Assembly: GCA_041687335.1 (NCBI GenBank) | Contig: JAWLCE010000020.1 | Span: 16,442 to 80,441 of the forward strand | DNA length: 64,000 bases | Direction of reading: 5' to 3' | DNA from: JAJFUE01 sp041687335 | Lineage (GTDB): Bacteria; Sumerlaeota; Sumerlaeia; MVZB01 | In this document: piece after piece, positions 9,226 through 17,901 of the stretch | How the letters are laid out: every line of letters starts with the position of its first letter | Position numbering within the stretch: the first letter of the stretch is position 1 | Notes under the pieces: model-generated | What the model was told of the DNA's origin: nothing | What the model saw: the letters and a program-made list of their open reading frames with translations, nothing else | Database searches by the model: none | Translations under genes and position numbers: made by a program

Positions 9226-9292
9226 CTCTCACAAAGTCACCAAGACACCAAGGGACACAAATTTTCTTCGTGCCTTGGTGGCTTTGTGAGAG
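9226..9292. repeat. Dispersed hairpin repeat, copy 2
   Basis: Arms of 19 bases (9226-9244 and 9274-9292, one G-T pair) enclose a loop almost the same as in copy 1. It lies between the start of the Kelch gene and the end of the ABC permease gene. Copies 1 and 2 share nearly all bases over 63 bp. Confidence 0.88.
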
Positions 9293-9310
9293 ATCTTCTT
9301 ATCTTCTCTT

Positions 9311-10849
9311 TCAGCGATGCCGGGCGGAGGCCATGGCCTGCGGCGTCAGCGCGTGCGGGGCCAGTGCCAACAGGCTGAACAAGGCCACCGGAATCAGCCA
9401 GCCCGGTTTCTCGCTCACCAGGTTCCACATCAGCAGGCCCAGCACCAGCGTCAGCGCCGGCGGCACCAACAGCATGGAAGTGCGGATTGTTTTTTGCCGC
9501 AAGGCCACGCCGATGTCGTGGAACAGCCAGATGAACAGGGCCAGCACGAGGCAAAATAATAGGAAGATGAACAGCGGCATCACAAACAAGGTCATTCCGG
9601 CGATGATCGCAAGGAATAGGACCGTGTGGTCGCCTTTGGCGGAAGAATATAGTCGCGCCGTGAGGGCCAATCCATTCAGAACCCATGCCGTAGTCAAAGA
9701 AACCAGCCAGAGCAGCGGCAGGATGGCATAGCCGAACGGGTGCCCCTTGAAAAAGAGTATGTCCTCGCCACGCAGTTCGGCGAGCAGCGCCGGATGACGG
9801 CCGCGAAGCAGCAACTCAACGGCCACGGTGAGCAGGGCCAGGAATGCGATTCCCAGATAAATGTTAAACATATGGCGGAATGAGAAACGCAGCAGCGGGG
9901 ACGTCAGCTCATCATTGCGCAGGGGCAGCGTCAACTGAAAGGAAGACCGTTGCTTGTCTAATAGATAATCGCCGGTTGCCACAAGCATATTGATCGGCAA
10001 ATACGAAAACATCCATGGCAAGGACTGCAATACCCAGATACCGTGGCCTGCCCAGCAAGCCCACACCAGCAGGGCGGCGGGAACGAACCAAAACCAGCGT
10101 AAACTAAACTTGGAACCGTCCCCATTTGTTCCGAACCAAGCGAGCGCGGCGGCGGGGGTGGAGAATGGTTTGAATATCTTGGGGCCGATGTCCTTGCCGC
10201 GGCGGTCCGGCAGGGTTTGCTTTACGCGCAGGCCGGGCTGGTGGCGGGCGAGGGCGAAACCTCGCAGCGTGCCCAGCCACGCGATCGGGATCAGGCCAAG
10301 CGCCAACGCGATATCGAACTTTGTGATTTGCGATGAATCCAGGATCACCCAGCGCAGCAGCAAGGCGGCCAGGCCGAGAACCACCAATAATTTACGACCG
10401 CCGGGCCGCATCGTCATGATCATCGCCACCCAAAACGCCACCACCCAGAGCACCACCAGCGGGAAGAAAATGGGCAGCCGCAGCCCCAGCCACCACCGCA
10501 GCAGCAATGCCGACGGCAGGTAAACCGCAGGCACCATCGCCAGCAGATGGATGAAGGATATGTTGACAATGGTGCGATCACTGAGCGGCAACGTATGGAG
10601 CGAGGCACGCAGACCGGCTGCGCGCGAGGTCACGTCATGCAGGCCGACCACCACCAGCCCACCCACGACAGGTGTGGCCAGAAACATCATCGTAATAAGG
10701 TACACCTTCATGTGGTAATCGGCCACCGAAGGGCTATTCATTTGATATATGTTGTACATGAAGCCGACGATGAAGGCGATGCAACCCAGAATCCACCATC
10801 TGGTCCGGCGGAGGAATTCCCAGGTCAAGGCGTGAGCGGGTGTGTGCAT
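9311..10849 (-). CDS. ABC-2-like transporter membrane protein
   Basis: A 512-residue polytopic protein with about a dozen hydrophobic helices and no ATPase motifs. It begins LTWEFLRRTRWWILGC, the usual entry of ABC-2-type permeases. The start at 10849 has AGGAG eight bases upstream; a GTG at 10858 is in frame but less likely. It follows the ATPase gene by 11 bp and is preceded by a GntR gene, the YtrA-type arrangement that controls ABC exporters in Gram-positive bacteria. The substrate is unknown. Antimicrobial or cell-wall-stress export is the usual role of such systems but is not shown here. Confidence 0.8.
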   Translation of the reverse strand: MHTPAHALTWEFLRRTRWWILGCIAFIVGFMYNIYQMNSPSVADYHMKVYLITMMFLATPVVGGLVVVGLHDVTSRAAGLRASLHTLPLSDRTIVNISFIHLLAMVPAVYLPSALLLRWWLGLRLPIFFPLVVLWVVAFWVAMIMTMRPGGRKLLVVLGLAALLLRWVILDSSQITKFDIALALGLIPIAWLGTLRGFALARHQPGLRVKQTLPDRRGKDIGPKIFKPFSTPAAALAWFGTNGDGSKFSLRWFWFVPAALLVWACWAGHGIWVLQSLPWMFSYLPINMLVATGDYLLDKQRSSFQLTLPLRNDELTSPLLRFSFRHMFNIYLGIAFLALLTVAVELLLRGRHPALLAELRGEDILFFKGHPFGYAILPLLWLVSLTTAWVLNGLALTARLYSSAKGDHTVLFLAIIAGMTLFVMPLFIFLLFCLVLALFIWLFHDIGVALRQKTIRTSMLLVPPALTLVLGLLMWNLVSEKPGWLIPVALFSLLALAPHALTPQAMASARHR

Positions 10850-10860
10850 CGTCTTCACTC

Positions 10861-11739
10861 CTACCGCGCGCGCGCGATGAAGATTTCATCGATGCTGGCG
10901 CTGCGGTCCTCGAGCAGCTCGGCGCCCTGGCGGGCGGCTTCGTCGCGGAATTGCTCGAGCTGGCCATTGACGGTGAAGCTCCACTCGGCGCCGGCGCCTT
11001 CGGCAAAGAGCACGCCGGGGAGCGCGGGGCATACCGACAGGGGCGCGGCAAAACGCAGCGTCAGACGGCGGTGGGCCTGCTTGATCGCGTCCAGCTCGCC
11101 ACTCATGACGAGCCGCCCCTCGTTGATCATCGCCAGGCGGTCGCAGACCCGGTCCACCTCCTCGAGCAGGTGCGAGGAGAAGAGCACCGTGCGCCCCTCG
11201 TCGGTAACCGTCTGGATGATCGCCAGCAGGATGTCGCGGCGCACGATCGGGTCGAGGCCGCTGGAGGGCTCGTCAAGGATCAGCAGCGGCGGACGGTAGG
11301 CCAGCGCGACCAGCAGCCCCGCCAGCGCGCGCCGCCCGCGCGAGAGGTCATTAACCTTCTGGGCCGGGTCCAGCTCGAAGGCCTCGCGCAGCGACTCGGC
11401 ATAGGCATCGTCCCAGCCCGGGTAGAAGGCCCGGCGGTAGCGGATCAGCTCGCCGACGCGCATCCAGCCGGGCAGGTCGCGGTCCTCGGATAGGTAGCCG
11501 ATGCGCGAAAGGACGCCGGGCGGGTCGGCCACCGGATCGAGCCCGAAGACGCGCACGCTGCCCTGCTCGGCGCGCAGCAGCCCGAGCAGATGGCGGATGA
11601 GCGTGGTCTTGCCGGCGCCGTTCTCGCCGACGAGGCCAAAGACCGACCCGCGCGGCACCTCGAGCGTCAGGTTGTCGAGCGCCGTCTTCTGGTCGAAGCG
11701 GCGCGAAAGGTTCTGGATCGAGATCACCGGCTCGTTCAT
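10861..11739 (-). CDS. ABC transporter ATP-binding protein
   Basis: A 292-residue ATPase. Walker A is GENGAGKTT (about residues 38-46), Walker B is LLILDEPSSGLD, and the switch region is SSHLLEEVDRVCD. The signature loop reads LSRGRRA instead of the canonical LSGGQ, a variant tolerated in YtrB/YxlF-like exporters. It would energise the membrane protein encoded just downstream. Its start overlaps the GntR stop codon (ATGA), so the two are translationally coupled. Confidence 0.92.
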   Translation of the reverse strand: MNEPVISIQNLSRRFDQKTALDNLTLEVPRGSVFGLVGENGAGKTTLIRHLLGLLRAEQGSVRVFGLDPVADPPGVLSRIGYLSEDRDLPGWMRVGELIRYRRAFYPGWDDAYAESLREAFELDPAQKVNDLSRGRRALAGLLVALAYRPPLLILDEPSSGLDPIVRRDILLAIIQTVTDEGRTVLFSSHLLEEVDRVCDRLAMINEGRLVMSGELDAIKQAHRRLTLRFAAPLSVCPALPGVLFAEGAGAEWSFTVNGQLEQFRDEAARQGAELLEDRSASIDEIFIARAR

Positions 11740-12125
11740 GGCTTGTCGCTCCTCAGGATCTTGCCGCGCTCGCGCAGGCGGCGCGCCAGCTCATCAAGGC
11801 CGATGCCGAAGTGGCTGGCCTCGGCCAGCAGCATGTCGATGCGTTCGTTGAGCACCTTGTCGACGGCGGCGGGCGCCAATGGCGAGCCGCCCTCGGCCAG
11901 GTAAACCCCCGCCCCGCGCCGAGTGACGACGACGCCGGCGGCCTCCAGCTCGCGGTAGGCGCGCGCGACGGTGTTGGGATTGATCAGGAGCTGCTCGGCC
12001 AGCGCGCGCACCGAGGGCAGCGGCTCGCCCGGCGCCAGCCGACCCGACGCCGCGAGGTACTTGACCTGGTTGACGATCTGCAGGTAGATCGGCAGTCCGT
12101 CGCCGCTGGTGATCCGCAAATGCAT
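11736..12125 (-). CDS. GntR-family transcriptional regulator, YtrA type
   Basis: A 129-residue regulator: an N-terminal winged helix (GLPIYLQIVNQVKYLAASG, PSVRALAEQLLINPNTVARA) and a short C-terminal helical tail instead of a large ligand domain. This is the build of the YtrA subfamily, whose members repress adjacent ABC transporter operons. It is the first gene of the operon and probably binds the TGTAT...ATACA site just upstream. Confidence 0.9.
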   Translation of the reverse strand: MHLRITSGDGLPIYLQIVNQVKYLAASGRLAPGEPLPSVRALAEQLLINPNTVARAYRELEAAGVVVTRRGAGVYLAEGGSPLAPAAVDKVLNERIDMLLAEASHFGIGLDELARRLRERGKILRSDKP

Positions 12126-12139
12126 GGCCGCCCTCTAAC

Positions 12140-12159
12140 TGTATTAGTGTGTTCATACA
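12140..12159. promoter_or_regulatory. Candidate GntR operator
   Basis: TGTAT (12140-12144) and ATACA (12155-12159) form an interrupted palindrome of 20 bp, 15 bp upstream of the gntR start. YtrA-type regulators use spaced palindromes of this kind near their own promoters. Assignment is by position and symmetry only. Confidence 0.45.
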
Positions 12160-12191
12160 ATAGCGGGCGGCGTCAAGGGCAAATGTGGAAC

Positions 12192-12258
12192 CTCTCACAA
12201 GTCACAAAGCCACAAAGGAACGCAAAGTATCCTTGGTGCCTTGGTGGCTTTGTGAGAG
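12192..12258. repeat. Dispersed hairpin repeat, copy 3 (diverged)
   Basis: It ends with the same TTGGTGGCTTTGTGAGAG arm as copy 2 and begins CTCTCACAAGTCACAAAG, so the arms pair less perfectly. Immediately beyond it (about 12270-12298) is a GACGCAGAGGCGCAGAGG tract. A small TTCCG...CGGAA hairpin follows (12310-12327). Both are in the style of other dispersed bacterial repeats, so several repeat types are stacked here. Confidence 0.75.
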
Positions 12259-12356
12259 AGCTTCAGCTTTTTGACGCAGAGGCGCAGAGGCGCCAAGTCT
12301 TGTTCGTAGTTCCGCCTTCAGTCGGAAAATAGCAGGGTGGCCGAAAGGACAAGTTG

Positions 12357-12671
12357 TCAGGCGTATTCCTCGAGCACGCGTCCGGGCTGCTTGCGAATCT
12401 GCGTCCAGTATTCCTCGCGCACGTCGGGGTCGATCCTGACCTTTTCGCCTCCCCAAGGGTAACGATCCTGGCCGTTGCGCTTGGGTCCGGAGATCCAATA
12501 GGTATCCGCCGTCTCCGCATCGACATAATTGCCGCAGCCACGCCTATCCCTATAGAGCCACTTATCGCGCCACCAGATCGACTTGCCTGTCTTGGAGAAC
12601 ATGACGCGCGAAATCCATGCCGGGCCGTTGTCGTCATGTCCGCCCGCGTGCGTCTTCAACTCGATGTACAT
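12357..12671 (-). CDS. Conserved small protein of unknown function
   Basis: A 104-residue protein from MYIELKTHAGG; six more in-frame codons lie upstream. It contains MFSKTGKSIWW, GNYVDAETADTYWISG and VREEYWTQIRKQPG. I recognise this as a widespread small family that databases often mislabel as 1-deoxy-D-xylulose-5-phosphate synthase. It is far too short for that enzyme and has no thiamine-diphosphate motif, so that name should not be transferred. It stands alone, with repeat copy 3 at its 3' end. Confidence 0.75.
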   Translation of the reverse strand: MYIELKTHAGGHDDNGPAWISRVMFSKTGKSIWWRDKWLYRDRRGCGNYVDAETADTYWISGPKRNGQDRYPWGGEKVRIDPDVREEYWTQIRKQPGRVLEEYA

Positions 12672-12784
12672 GATTTTGGTTTTATGCATGGCGGCTGTCC
12701 ATCCTGAATTGGCATGAGATTGACAGCATAAATTATTTTGTCAAGCACCCCAACCACCCGACCGGGAACGGGGGGCGGATGTCA

Positions 12785-12813
12785 TTGGTCGGCCGGGTGG
12801 GGCGAGGTATGAT
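12785..12813 (+). promoter_or_regulatory. Sigma-70-type promoter with an overlapping palindrome
   Basis: TTGGTC (12785-12790), a 17-bp spacer and TATGAT (12808-12813) precede the coiled-coil protein gene. A perfect palindrome TGATGAATCATCA (12810-12822) overlaps the -10 element and could be a repressor site. Confidence 0.5.
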
Positions 12814-12842
12814 GAATCATCAAGGCGTGAGGGAGGCGGAGA

Positions 12843-13541
12843 ATGTTTCGAGGCGGCCTTTTCTCAATCCTGCTGCTGGCCCTGGCGGCGGTTTATGTAG
12901 GGCCGGTGGGCGCTGCAGAGGCGCCTACCGCGCCGGCGGAGGTCGCTCAGCCCGAGGCGGCCGGGCGCGAGGCGGAGGTTGCCAGCCTGCGCGCGCAGGT
13001 GGCCCGCCTGCAGGCCGAGCTGGCCGAAACGCGCGCGCGACTGGCGGCGCGCGAGGACGAGCTGGCCGAACAGCAGATCGAGCTGGACCGCACGCGGCAC
13101 CTGCTCGAGCGGGCGCATTATCAGTATTACCAGCTTCAGCGGGCGCGGACGGGCAGCTCGGCGGTGCCGGTGGGGCCGATCCAGCAGCGCCAGCCGCGAC
13201 TGCCGGCGCCCACACGCCCGCCGGCGACCGTGCGGCCACCAACGATCGGGCGCGCGCCGGCGGCGACCCTCGAACAGGTCTTCATCCTCAACCGGGGCGA
13301 CCAGCGGTTGATCGAAGGGCAGTTCCTGATCCGGCTGCTGCGGGTCAACCCGGGGCGCGACCCGCGCGACGACCGCGCCGAACTGGTGGTCGATGCGGGA
13401 ATCGGCCAGCGCACCATCAGAATCCGCGAGCTGACCACGATCACGGTGGAGAACTATCAGATCACGACTGAGGATATCCTGCCGGCCGAGGGCCGCCCCG
13501 GCGAGGGGCGCGTGCGCCTGCGCGTGCGACCCATCCGGTAG
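12843..13541 (+). CDS. Exported coiled-coil protein, unknown function
   Basis: A 232-residue protein. Residues 1-24 are a signal peptide. Residues about 45-100 form a strong coiled coil (repeated LRAQVARLQAEL, ARLAAREDELAEQQI heptads). A Pro/Arg-rich linker follows, then a C-terminal beta-rich part from about residue 140 (VFILNRGDQRLIEGQFLIR). A GGAGG-like sequence precedes the ATG at 12843. I do not recognise the family. A scaffold or envelope-spanning role is only an inference from the layout. Confidence 0.7.
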   Translation: MFRGGLFSILLLALAAVYVGPVGAAEAPTAPAEVAQPEAAGREAEVASLRAQVARLQAELAETRARLAAREDELAEQQIELDRTRHLLERAHYQYYQLQRARTGSSAVPVGPIQQRQPRLPAPTRPPATVRPPTIGRAPAATLEQVFILNRGDQRLIEGQFLIRLLRVNPGRDPRDDRAELVVDAGIGQRTIRIRELTTITVENYQITTEDILPAEGRPGEGRVRLRVRPIR

Positions 13542-13572
13542 CCGGTGAATCAAAGTATTTGCGTGCGAAACT

Positions 13573-13992
13573 TCAAGCCAGAAGCAGCTCGGGGCGCTCC
13601 AGCTCACGGCGCAGCTCGTCGGCTGGCTCGCCGCTGAGGATCTGGAAGACCGAGACCAGATTGGTGGTCTGCAGCAGCTCCAGCAGTCGGGGAGCGGGGG
13701 AAAGCAGACGCAATTCGATTCGCTGCTTGCGCGCCATGACCTGAAAACCGACAAACACTCCCAGCCCGGTGCTGTCGATGAACTGGACGCCGCCCAGCGC
13801 GAGATCGAGCCGGTGACAGGATGGATCATTCATCAACTGCTGGAGCCGGTCACGGATTTGGGGGGCGTTTTGGGAAAGGATGTAGCCCTGCAGCACCAGC
13901 AGTATCCGGTCGCCCGCTTGATAGACGGTGATCTCACAGCCTTGGGATGAACTGCCGGCGGGGGATGAGGAGGGTGGGAGGGATTGGGTCAT
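13573..13992 (-). CDS. STAS-domain anti-sigma factor antagonist-like protein
   Basis: A 139-residue protein with a Ser/Pro-rich start and one STAS domain (SpoIIAA/RsbV type) from about residue 20. The key motif is VQFIDSTGLGVFVGF, which contains the serine that is phosphorylated in partner-switching regulators. Its start overlaps the STAS-TPR gene stop by four bases, so the two STAS proteins are made together. No anti-sigma kinase is in view. The target may be encoded elsewhere, or the domains may act structurally. Confidence 0.85.
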   Translation of the reverse strand: MTQSLPPSSSPAGSSSQGCEITVYQAGDRILLVLQGYILSQNAPQIRDRLQQLMNDPSCHRLDLALGGVQFIDSTGLGVFVGFQVMARKQRIELRLLSPAPRLLELLQTTNLVSVFQILSGEPADELRRELERPELLLA

Positions 13993-14780
13993 GGTGCCCC
14001 GGGCGCCGGACCGGCGGTCGTCAGTTTACCGAGCAGTTCCAGCCGGCGCCGGGCGCGTGCGGCATGGCGTTCATCGCCTCGGCTCTGGCTCAACTCATAG
14101 ACCATTTCCCAGACCTGCCGCGCCTGCTGATACCACTCCTGCTTCTTTTCGTAAATCAGGGCCAGATTGTTGAGTATTGAAAGATCATCGGGCTCCAGCG
14201 CGCGCGCGCGCTCATAGGCCGCGGCAGCCTTGACGTAGTCACCACGCTGGATATGGTCGAGCGCGGCGTGGCAAAGCTGGCGGACGCGCCCATCGCCCCC
14301 GGGCTGGGTGAAGTCGGTCATCGGGACCGGATTCATCGATCGTGTGGGCTTTAGTGGCGGGGCGACCGGGGCGGAGGGCTCACTGCTTCGCAGGGGCGAT
14401 TCGGCGATAAGCATGGCCGTCAGGTCGGCGGCCTCGGCGCCGGCGCGGATTTCGAAGATGGCATCCAGCCGGGCCATCCTGAAGATCTGCGCCGCCGCAG
14501 GGGAAGGGTTGAGCAGGAACAGTTGAGCCTGTGCCCGCTGGGCGATCATTTTCAGGCCCACCAAGGCCCCCAGGCCGGCACTGTCCAGATATTCCAGCCC
14601 CGCCAGGTCGATGAAGACCCGCCGCAGCGGGGGCACAATCAAACCACGCAACTGCTGCTGGACCAACTCGCAGTTCTCATTGACCAGCCGGCCGCTCAGC
14701 AGAGCCAGGGCCTCATGCTGATGGACGCAGGTCCTGATCAGGAGATCCTTCATCGGCTGGGGATGGCCTGCGCCGCTCAC
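13989..14780 (-). CDS. STAS-domain protein with C-terminal TPR region
   Basis: A 263-residue protein. A STAS domain fills about residues 10-115, with the phospho-serine motif LEYLDSAGLGALVGL. Helical repeats follow from about residue 165 (HAALDHIQRGDYVKAAAAYERARAL, ILNNLALIYEKKQEWYQQA), at least two TPR units. STAS proteins normally bind an anti-sigma factor; the TPR tail suggests a further protein partner. It overlaps both neighbours by ATGA, so three proteins are co-translated. Confidence 0.85.
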   Translation of the reverse strand: MSGAGHPQPMKDLLIRTCVHQHEALALLSGRLVNENCELVQQQLRGLIVPPLRRVFIDLAGLEYLDSAGLGALVGLKMIAQRAQAQLFLLNPSPAAAQIFRMARLDAIFEIRAGAEAADLTAMLIAESPLRSSEPSAPVAPPLKPTRSMNPVPMTDFTQPGGDGRVRQLCHAALDHIQRGDYVKAAAAYERARALEPDDLSILNNLALIYEKKQEWYQQARQVWEMVYELSQSRGDERHAARARRRLELLGKLTTAGPAPGAP

Positions 14781-16450
14781 TGCGGATCATCGAGGAGCAC
14801 TTCCTCGGCAGCAGCGGGCGCAGCGGGATCATCCTGCAGCATTTCCTCACCGGCCGGCGCAGCGGCGGGGTCCTCCACGCCGGTCAACTGGTTGACCTGA
14901 CGGACGGTATCGATGACGCGGAACATCTTGGGCACCGAGATGAAGATCGCATGAGTCCGGACCTCCTGGCTGTTGCCGTAGGCCGGGTATTGCGAAATGT
15001 TCTCGAACTGCAGGCGATGGAGCTCGGTCGTCGGCTGGGTCCGCAGCACCTCGTAAAGGAAACGCCAGGTCCGGTCATTGGTGGCCGTATAAATGATCTT
15101 GATCGGCAGGCCGACACCCGGTTCGGTCTCGGAGGGCGCTAAAGGTGCTTCCGCAATGGTCGGCTCCGTCGAGACCTCCGCCATACCTTCCATGCCGAAC
15201 TCCTCACCCATCTCACCGCCCATCTCTTCTTCCATCATGAATTCCATTTCATAGAAGTCATCGATTGACTCCTCGGCCTGCGCCACCACCTCCATCTTGC
15301 CCATCGCCAACTCGTCGTTGGGCAAGGTGGCCGGATCGATCGGACCGACGATGGCCGGCTCGATGGCGACCAAGCTCTCTTCGTTGAGGCGCAGATAGCT
15401 GTAGCCATCCAGCAGCACCTGGCTGATCTCGCCGACCCCATTGGCGGCCGCAAGCTCCAGCATGCGGTTGAGGCTGCGCAGCTGTTCAAAGGCAAAGTAG
15501 AGCTTGTTTTCCTGCAGGCCGAGGATGACCTCGCCGGGCAGTTCCAGATTGATGTCGAGGATCCGGAACAGGAGGTCACGATCCAGTCGCGAGCTGTGGA
15601 TCAGCACCCATTGGTCCGGGGAAGCCTTTTCCCAGGCGTCCATCTCAGTCAGGATCAGGTTGGCCAGCGCCAGCTTGCTGATCAGGGGGACGAATTCGCC
15701 GAAGTGCTTGGTAGAGTCGATATAGCTGTAATTGATGCCCAGCACCTGCCAGACAAGACCCTGATACTGAGTGTAATTGAAGTTATATTGCGGGGAGGCG
15801 GGGTCCATCTGGTCCAGGATGAACTTCTGGTCGGCCAACTGGCGCAGTCCGTCCCACAAGCGACCCTTGTCGGCGAGCAGACGCTCGGGGAGCTGAATCG
15901 GCAGCCACCAGGTCGGGGGCGGAGTGGCGGCCGCGGGCGGCTGGCCCAGGAAGGTCAGTCGAACCGAAGCAGTGGTTGAGCGATCCTGGCTGCGGGCGCC
16001 CTGCTGGGAGGCCCGGGCCATCGCCTGCAGCTTGCCGACCTCCTCAAGCAGATAGTCCACCTGCTTGGGCACGCGCGCCATGCTTGCTTTCTTGTATTCA
16101 TCCATCACAAACGGTTCGATTTCGCTGATGCGCTTCTCGGGGTCGATGGCGAAATCGTTGACCAGGGTCGGCATGAGAAAGGCCTCGGGCTGGTCAAAGC
16201 CGATCAGCGGCGCCACCTCGGTCAGGAGCTTGACCTTATCGTCGAGCTGCGCGTTAAAGGCATCCAGCTCAGAGATATCGCTCAAGGTGCGCATCTGGCG
16301 CAGCTGGCCCACCCGTTCGTCGCGCTGCGCGATCGCCGCAGCCTGGCGGTCCACCCGCTCCTTGAACAGGAAGAAGTGGAGTCCCCCCATCATCAGCGCG
16401 GCAATGATGCCGCCGATGACGATGATTTCGCGTTTTTTATCTCTCTTCAT
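14777..16450 (-). CDS. Membrane-anchored pilus-assembly-like (Amuc_1100-type) protein
   Basis: A 557-residue protein: a short basic start, one membrane helix (about residues 9-28, IIVIGGIIAALMMGGLHFF), then a coiled-coil stretch and a large extracytoplasmic region. A Glu/Met/Gly-rich segment (about 395-425) separates the C-terminal domain (IKIIYTATNDRTWRFLYEVL...). The architecture resembles PilN/PilO-like and Amuc_1100-type proteins, but similarity is by layout only. It lies 90 bp downstream of era and overlaps the STAS-TPR gene by four bases, which suggests a shared envelope complex. No pilin or pilus ATPase gene is in the window. Confidence 0.55.
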   Translation of the reverse strand: MKRDKKREIIVIGGIIAALMMGGLHFFLFKERVDRQAAAIAQRDERVGQLRQMRTLSDISELDAFNAQLDDKVKLLTEVAPLIGFDQPEAFLMPTLVNDFAIDPEKRISEIEPFVMDEYKKASMARVPKQVDYLLEEVGKLQAMARASQQGARSQDRSTTASVRLTFLGQPPAAATPPPTWWLPIQLPERLLADKGRLWDGLRQLADQKFILDQMDPASPQYNFNYTQYQGLVWQVLGINYSYIDSTKHFGEFVPLISKLALANLILTEMDAWEKASPDQWVLIHSSRLDRDLLFRILDINLELPGEVILGLQENKLYFAFEQLRSLNRMLELAAANGVGEISQVLLDGYSYLRLNEESLVAIEPAIVGPIDPATLPNDELAMGKMEVVAQAEESIDDFYEMEFMMEEEMGGEMGEEFGMEGMAEVSTEPTIAEAPLAPSETEPGVGLPIKIIYTATNDRTWRFLYEVLRTQPTTELHRLQFENISQYPAYGNSQEVRTHAIFISVPKMFRVIDTVRQVNQLTGVEDPAAAPAGEEMLQDDPAAPAAAEEVLLDDPQ

Positions 16451-16540
16451 GCTTCACCACCTGCAAACCGGCCACTGGGCGTCACGGCGCCGGGAATTAT
16501 CGCGGCCACTCTCTTTTGTGGACCCGGGGCGGGCACACTG

Positions 16541-17443
16541 TCAATTGGAATCAGGGGGTTTGAGCCCCATTTGCCGCAATTGACGCTCGTCACGGCGCCA
16601 ATGCGGCCTTACTTTGACCCACAGCTCCAGGAAGACCGGGCGCTCGAGCAACTCCTCGATCTCCACACGCGCCTCCTGGCCGACGCGCTTGAGCATTGAG
16701 CCGCCGGCGCCGATCACAATCCGCTTGTGGGCCTCGCGCTCGGTCACGATCAGGGCTCGGATAAAGGTTTTCTCGCGGGCCTCATTGAATTCCTCCACCT
16801 CGACCGCCGTCCCGTAGGGGATCTCCTGGCCAAGGTGCAGGAACAGCTTCTCGCGCACCAGCTCGCCGGCCATGAAGCGCAGGTCCCGGTCGCTGACTTG
16901 TTCGGGATCGAACAGCAGAGGACCGGGGGGCAGCGCCGCGGCGAGCGCCGCCATCAGTTCGGGCAGGCCACGACCGTCCATGCCCGAGATCGCAAAGACC
17001 TGCTCGTAGTGGATGCCAGGCGGCGCCGGCGGGAGCGGCCCGTCGAACTGGTCGATCTTGTTCCATGCCAGCCAGACCGGCCGGCGCGTGCGGCGAATCA
17101 AGTCCGCCACCGGCTCGTCGGCGGGGTCCAGCGGGCGGCGCGGATCGCGCAGGTGCAGGACGATGTCGCAGCCCGCCAGCTCGTGGGCCGCCACATCGAC
17201 CAGAATCTGATTGAAACGATCACCGGTGGCGAGGATGCCGGGGATGTCGACCAGGATCGCCTGCATCCGCTCGTCGGTGACGATGCCACAGACGCGCTCG
17301 CGCGTGGTCTGGGGGCGCGGCGAAACAATCGAAATCTTCTGGCCCACCAGCCGGTTGACCAGCGTGCTCTTGCCCACGTTGGGAGCGCCGGCCAGGGCCA
17401 CATAGCCCACCCGCAGGGGGGTCATTTCCGGCGGCAAGGTCAT
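16541..17443 (-). CDS. era: GTPase Era
   Basis: A 300-residue GTPase that binds 16S rRNA and helps assemble the small ribosomal subunit. G1 is GAPNVGKST, G3 is DIPG (variant of DTPG), G4 is NKID and G5 is near VFAISGMDG. The C-terminal KH domain contains VTEREAHKRIVIGAGGSMLKRVG, with the conserved IGxxGxxLK core. It overlaps the ybeY stop codon as ATGA, the common era-ybeY neighbourhood. Confidence 0.96.
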   Translation of the reverse strand: MTLPPEMTPLRVGYVALAGAPNVGKSTLVNRLVGQKISIVSPRPQTTRERVCGIVTDERMQAILVDIPGILATGDRFNQILVDVAAHELAGCDIVLHLRDPRRPLDPADEPVADLIRRTRRPVWLAWNKIDQFDGPLPPAPPGIHYEQVFAISGMDGRGLPELMAALAAALPPGPLLFDPEQVSDRDLRFMAGELVREKLFLHLGQEIPYGTAVEVEEFNEAREKTFIRALIVTEREAHKRIVIGAGGSMLKRVGQEARVEIEELLERPVFLELWVKVRPHWRRDERQLRQMGLKPPDSN

Positions 17444-17901
17444 GAGTCGATCCGCTCCAGCAGGTCAAGCTCGCGCCGGCGCATGATCGCCTGGCGGCGC
17501 GGTCGGTCGTGGTCGTGGCCCAGCAGGTGGAGCAGGCCGTGGACCAGCAGCAGGTCCAGATGCGACTCGGGATCCACCCCCAGCTCGCGCGCCGCCCGAC
17601 GCAGGTAGGGCAGCGAGACCACGAGGTCGCCGATCGCCCCCGGCGGGGGGACCTGATCGGGGGGCAACTCGTGGAGCGGGAATGCCAGCACGTCGGTGGA
17701 CTGATCCATTTCTCGCCAGCGCCGGTTGACGCGACGCATCCAATCATTGTCGCAGAGGATGACGCTCAATTCATGGCCTCCGCCGAGGCCGGCGGCCTTG
17801 GCGGCGCACCGAAGGCTGCCTTCGGCGCGGGCAACCAGGGCCGGGGCATAGCTGCCCAGACGGCCGCGCGTATCGAGCTGGATCCGGATTCCGCCCCTCA
17901 A
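17440..17901 (-). CDS. ybeY: Endoribonuclease / rRNA maturation factor YbeY
   Basis: A 153-residue metalloprotein needed for rRNA processing. The zinc-binding motif HGLLHLLGHDHD near residue 116 matches the family's HGxLHLxGYDH signature. The start is TTG, overlapping the stop of the upstream lipoprotein gene (TTGA). It is coupled to era, its usual neighbour. Confidence 0.95.
   Translation of the reverse strand: MRGGIRIQLDTRGRLGSYAPALVARAEGSLRCAAKAAGLGGGHELSVILCDNDWMRRVNRRWREMDQSTDVLAFPLHELPPDQVPPPGAIGDLVVSLPYLRRAARELGVDPESHLDLLLVHGLLHLLGHDHDRPRRQAIMRRRELDLLERIDS

Noticed and set aside
12357..12671. 1-deoxy-D-xylulose-5-phosphate synthase
   Set aside because: A common database label for this small family, but at 104 residues it lacks the enzyme's domains and cofactor motif.
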